From assembly GCF_020742175.1 (NCBI RefSeq), contig NZ_DYXM01000181.1:1-32999 (forward strand): 32,999 nt of DNA, in the 5' to 3' direction. Position 1 is the first letter of the stretch, and every line of letters starts with the position of its first letter. The DNA is from Dietzia timorensis. GTDB lineage: Bacteria > Actinomycetota > Actinomycetes > Mycobacteriales > Mycobacteriaceae. The translations under genes were made by a program, and so were the position numbers. The notes under the pieces are model-generated. The model searched no databases. It was given only the letters and a program-made list of their open reading frames with translations, and had not been told where the DNA came from. This document shows positions 31,831 through 32,999 of this stretch, piece by piece.

Positions 31831-32285
31831 TCCCCTCCTCCTCACTTCCTCGCGGCGCCGCTCTCTGCGCCGGTACGCGCGCGAGACGCTGCCATGGCCA
31901 GGCTGCCCCACGCCCTACCTCTTGGAACGTGCCCCGATCGGCCCTGGGCACGCAGAAATTCCACTTTCGACTGTATTTACTTCGCCCCTGACCTCCCGGC
32001 GCGCGAATGCGCGTGAACCCGCCCCTCAGGTTGGCACCGCGACGACGAGGGATTGCCGCAATCCTTCTCGGGCGCGCGGGCGCCACGATGCTTCCGGCCA
32101 ACGGCTGTAAACACGTCGATAATTCCCGGGGAATATTACTTGCCTGCACTGACAAAAATCGAACTCCGCCTGTTCGAGCGTCTATCGCGCGGGCGTGGAC
32201 ATGGCCGCCACCCCCGCCGCAGGGGCCGTCGATACCCCGGGTTTCGAATCGCCACCGGTCGGCGCCGCCGGTAAACTTGCCGCCC
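31831..32285. other. Divergent regulatory region between sigma factor and glycosyltransferase genes
   Basis: No coding sequence is supported in these 455 bases. On the minus strand, TAGGGC (complement of 31912-31917) could start the sigma transcript about 75 nt before its GTG. On the plus strand, TAAACT (32272-32277) serves the glycosyltransferase. An inverted repeat ATTCCC-G-GGGAAT spans 32122-32134 in the AT-richer middle (about 32110-32165) and may be an operator. Confidence 0.5.
32272..32277 (+). promoter_or_regulatory. -10 element (TAAACT) of the glycosyltransferase gene
   Basis: TAAACT ends 8 nt before ATG 32286, and there is no purine-rich Shine-Dalgarno sequence, so the mRNA is probably leaderless. 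Confidence 0.45.
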
Positions 32286-32999
32286 ATGGCTCGATATCTC
32301 CTCCTGTGCTGGCGTGACAGCAGCCACCCCCAAGGCGGCGGCAGCGAACGCTATCTCGAGCACATCGGCAGGTATCTGGCGGCCTCCGGGCACGAGGTCG
32401 TTTTCCGCACGGCGAAGTACCGCGGGGCCAAGCGCGTCGAGGTCTCCGAGGGGATCACCTTCCGCCGAGGCGGGCGGCGCCTTACGGTGTACCCACGCGC
32501 GTGCCTTTTTCTCCTGCGCGAACGCGCTGCGGCGCGCATGGGCCGGCGCGAGGCGTTCTCCGCCGTCATCGATACGCAGAACGGTGTGCCGTTCTTTGCC
32601 GCGGCGGCCTCGGGCGCGCCGACGATCGTGCTCACCCACCATTGCCACCGCGAGCAGTGGCCGGTCGCGGGGCCGATCCTCGCGCGATTCGGCTGGTGGA
32701 TCGAGTCGCGCCTGTCCCCACTCGTGCACCGCCGCCGCCAGTGGCTCACCGTCTCGCAGCCCTCGGCGGCCGAGCTCGCCACGCTCGGCGTGCCCGCCGC
32801 CCACATCGCGGTGATCCGCAACGGAGTCGACCCCGTGCCCGCCGGGATCTCCGCGGGCACGCCGGCCGAGCGCGCGCCGGGGCCACGCCTGGTCGTGTTG
32901 TCGCGCCTCGTGCCGCACAAGCACGTCGAGGACGCACTCTCGCTGCTCGCAGAACTGCTGCCCGATTCGCCGGATCTGCGGCTCGACGTCATCGGCGGG
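32286..32999 (+). CDS. GT4-family glycosyltransferase, 3' end outside window
   Basis: The frame is open from ATG 32286 to the end of the window (238 codons, no stop). The product starts MARYLLLCWRDSSHPQGGGSERYLEHIGRYL: after the first strand, the GGGSE loop is typical of GT-B family 4 enzymes acting on nucleotide sugars. Later parts are VIDTQNGVPFFAAAA, HHCHREQWPVAGP, the acceptor/donor hinge LTVSQPSAAEL, VIRNGVDP and LVVLSRLVPHKHVEDAL, all standard GT4 landmarks. The donor-binding EX7E motif would lie beyond the edge. It resembles Rv0225 of M. tuberculosis, next to a methyltransferase gene as here. A lipid-linked or envelope glycan substrate is likely, but it is inferred. Confidence 0.9.
   Translation, partial: MARYLLLCWRDSSHPQGGGSERYLEHIGRYLAASGHEVVFRTAKYRGAKRVEVSEGITFRRGGRRLTVYPRACLFLLRERAAARMGRREAFSAVIDTQNGVPFFAAAASGAPTIVLTHHCHREQWPVAGPILARFGWWIESRLSPLVHRRRQWLTVSQPSAAELATLGVPAAHIAVIRNGVDPVPAGISAGTPAERAPGPRLVVLSRLVPHKHVEDALSLLAELLPDSPDLRLDVIGG

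Overview
The window is GC-rich (clearly above 60 %) and gene-dense, with many 4-bp ATGA/GTGA gene overlaps. It comes from an actinobacterium. A full-length MmpL3-type trehalose monomycolate transporter next to a NYN-domain gene and trmB, a Zmp1-like M13 peptidase, an Ig-fold L,D-transpeptidase, a class E sortase and a likely 6C small RNA place it among mycolic-acid bacteria (Mycobacteriales: the Corynebacterium/Dietzia/Gordonia/Mycobacterium side). The sequence alone does not settle the genus.

Layout. 1-3330 (+): the end of a tandem universal stress protein, a small GNAT protein, an MT0933-antitoxin-like small protein, then TetR regulator, class E sortase and a 51-aa membrane protein as an overlapping cluster. 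3344-5025: two divergent lipoprotein genes with back-to-back promoters. 5140-5302: a probable 6C-type sRNA. 5634-6590: a secreted L,D-transpeptidase. 6820-11218: a complete ugpA-ugpE-ugpB-ugpC importer operon for glycerol-3-phosphate or glycerophosphodiesters. 11321-13861 (-): an M13 metallopeptidase followed by a MarR regulator. 14119-15270 (+): a GH25 muramidase behind a promoter carrying two inverted repeats. 15417-23527 (-): a long cell-envelope block, in transcription order trmB, NYN-domain protein, mmpL3, YbhN-type flippase-like protein, DUF3054 membrane protein and a membrane adenylate cyclase. 23639-26102 (+): a translationally coupled trio divergent from trmB, made of two proteins with degenerate P-loops (the second with a membrane hairpin) and a DUF6802-like protein. 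26183-28526 (+): a histidine kinase/response regulator pair. 28523-31830 (-): an ECF-type sigma factor, a Ser/Thr-rich single-pass protein that could be its anti-sigma partner, and a SAM methyltransferase. 32286-end (+): a GT4 glycosyltransferase cut by the window edge.

Most of the region serves the cell envelope: mycolate export (MmpL3), peptidoglycan cross-linking and hydrolysis (L,D-transpeptidase, GH25), protein anchoring (sortase), lipoproteins, phospholipid-derived phosphate and carbon uptake (Ugp), and envelope-type sensing (kinase pair, membrane cyclase, sigma/anti-sigma candidate). From memory, the order M13 peptidase ... YbhN-type - mmpL3 - NYN - trmB - two hypotheticals ... methyltransferase - glycosyltransferase resembles Rv0198c-Rv0210 and Rv0224c-Rv0225 of M. 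tuberculosis in compact form; this needs an alignment to confirm.

Many genes lack a Shine-Dalgarno sequence and instead have a -10-like hexamer (TAGGGT, TAGGCT, TAGGAT, CACAAT, CATACT) ending 6-8 nt before the start codon. That is the signature of leaderless transcription and was used to choose several starts. No tRNA, rRNA, CRISPR array, insertion sequence or prophage was seen.
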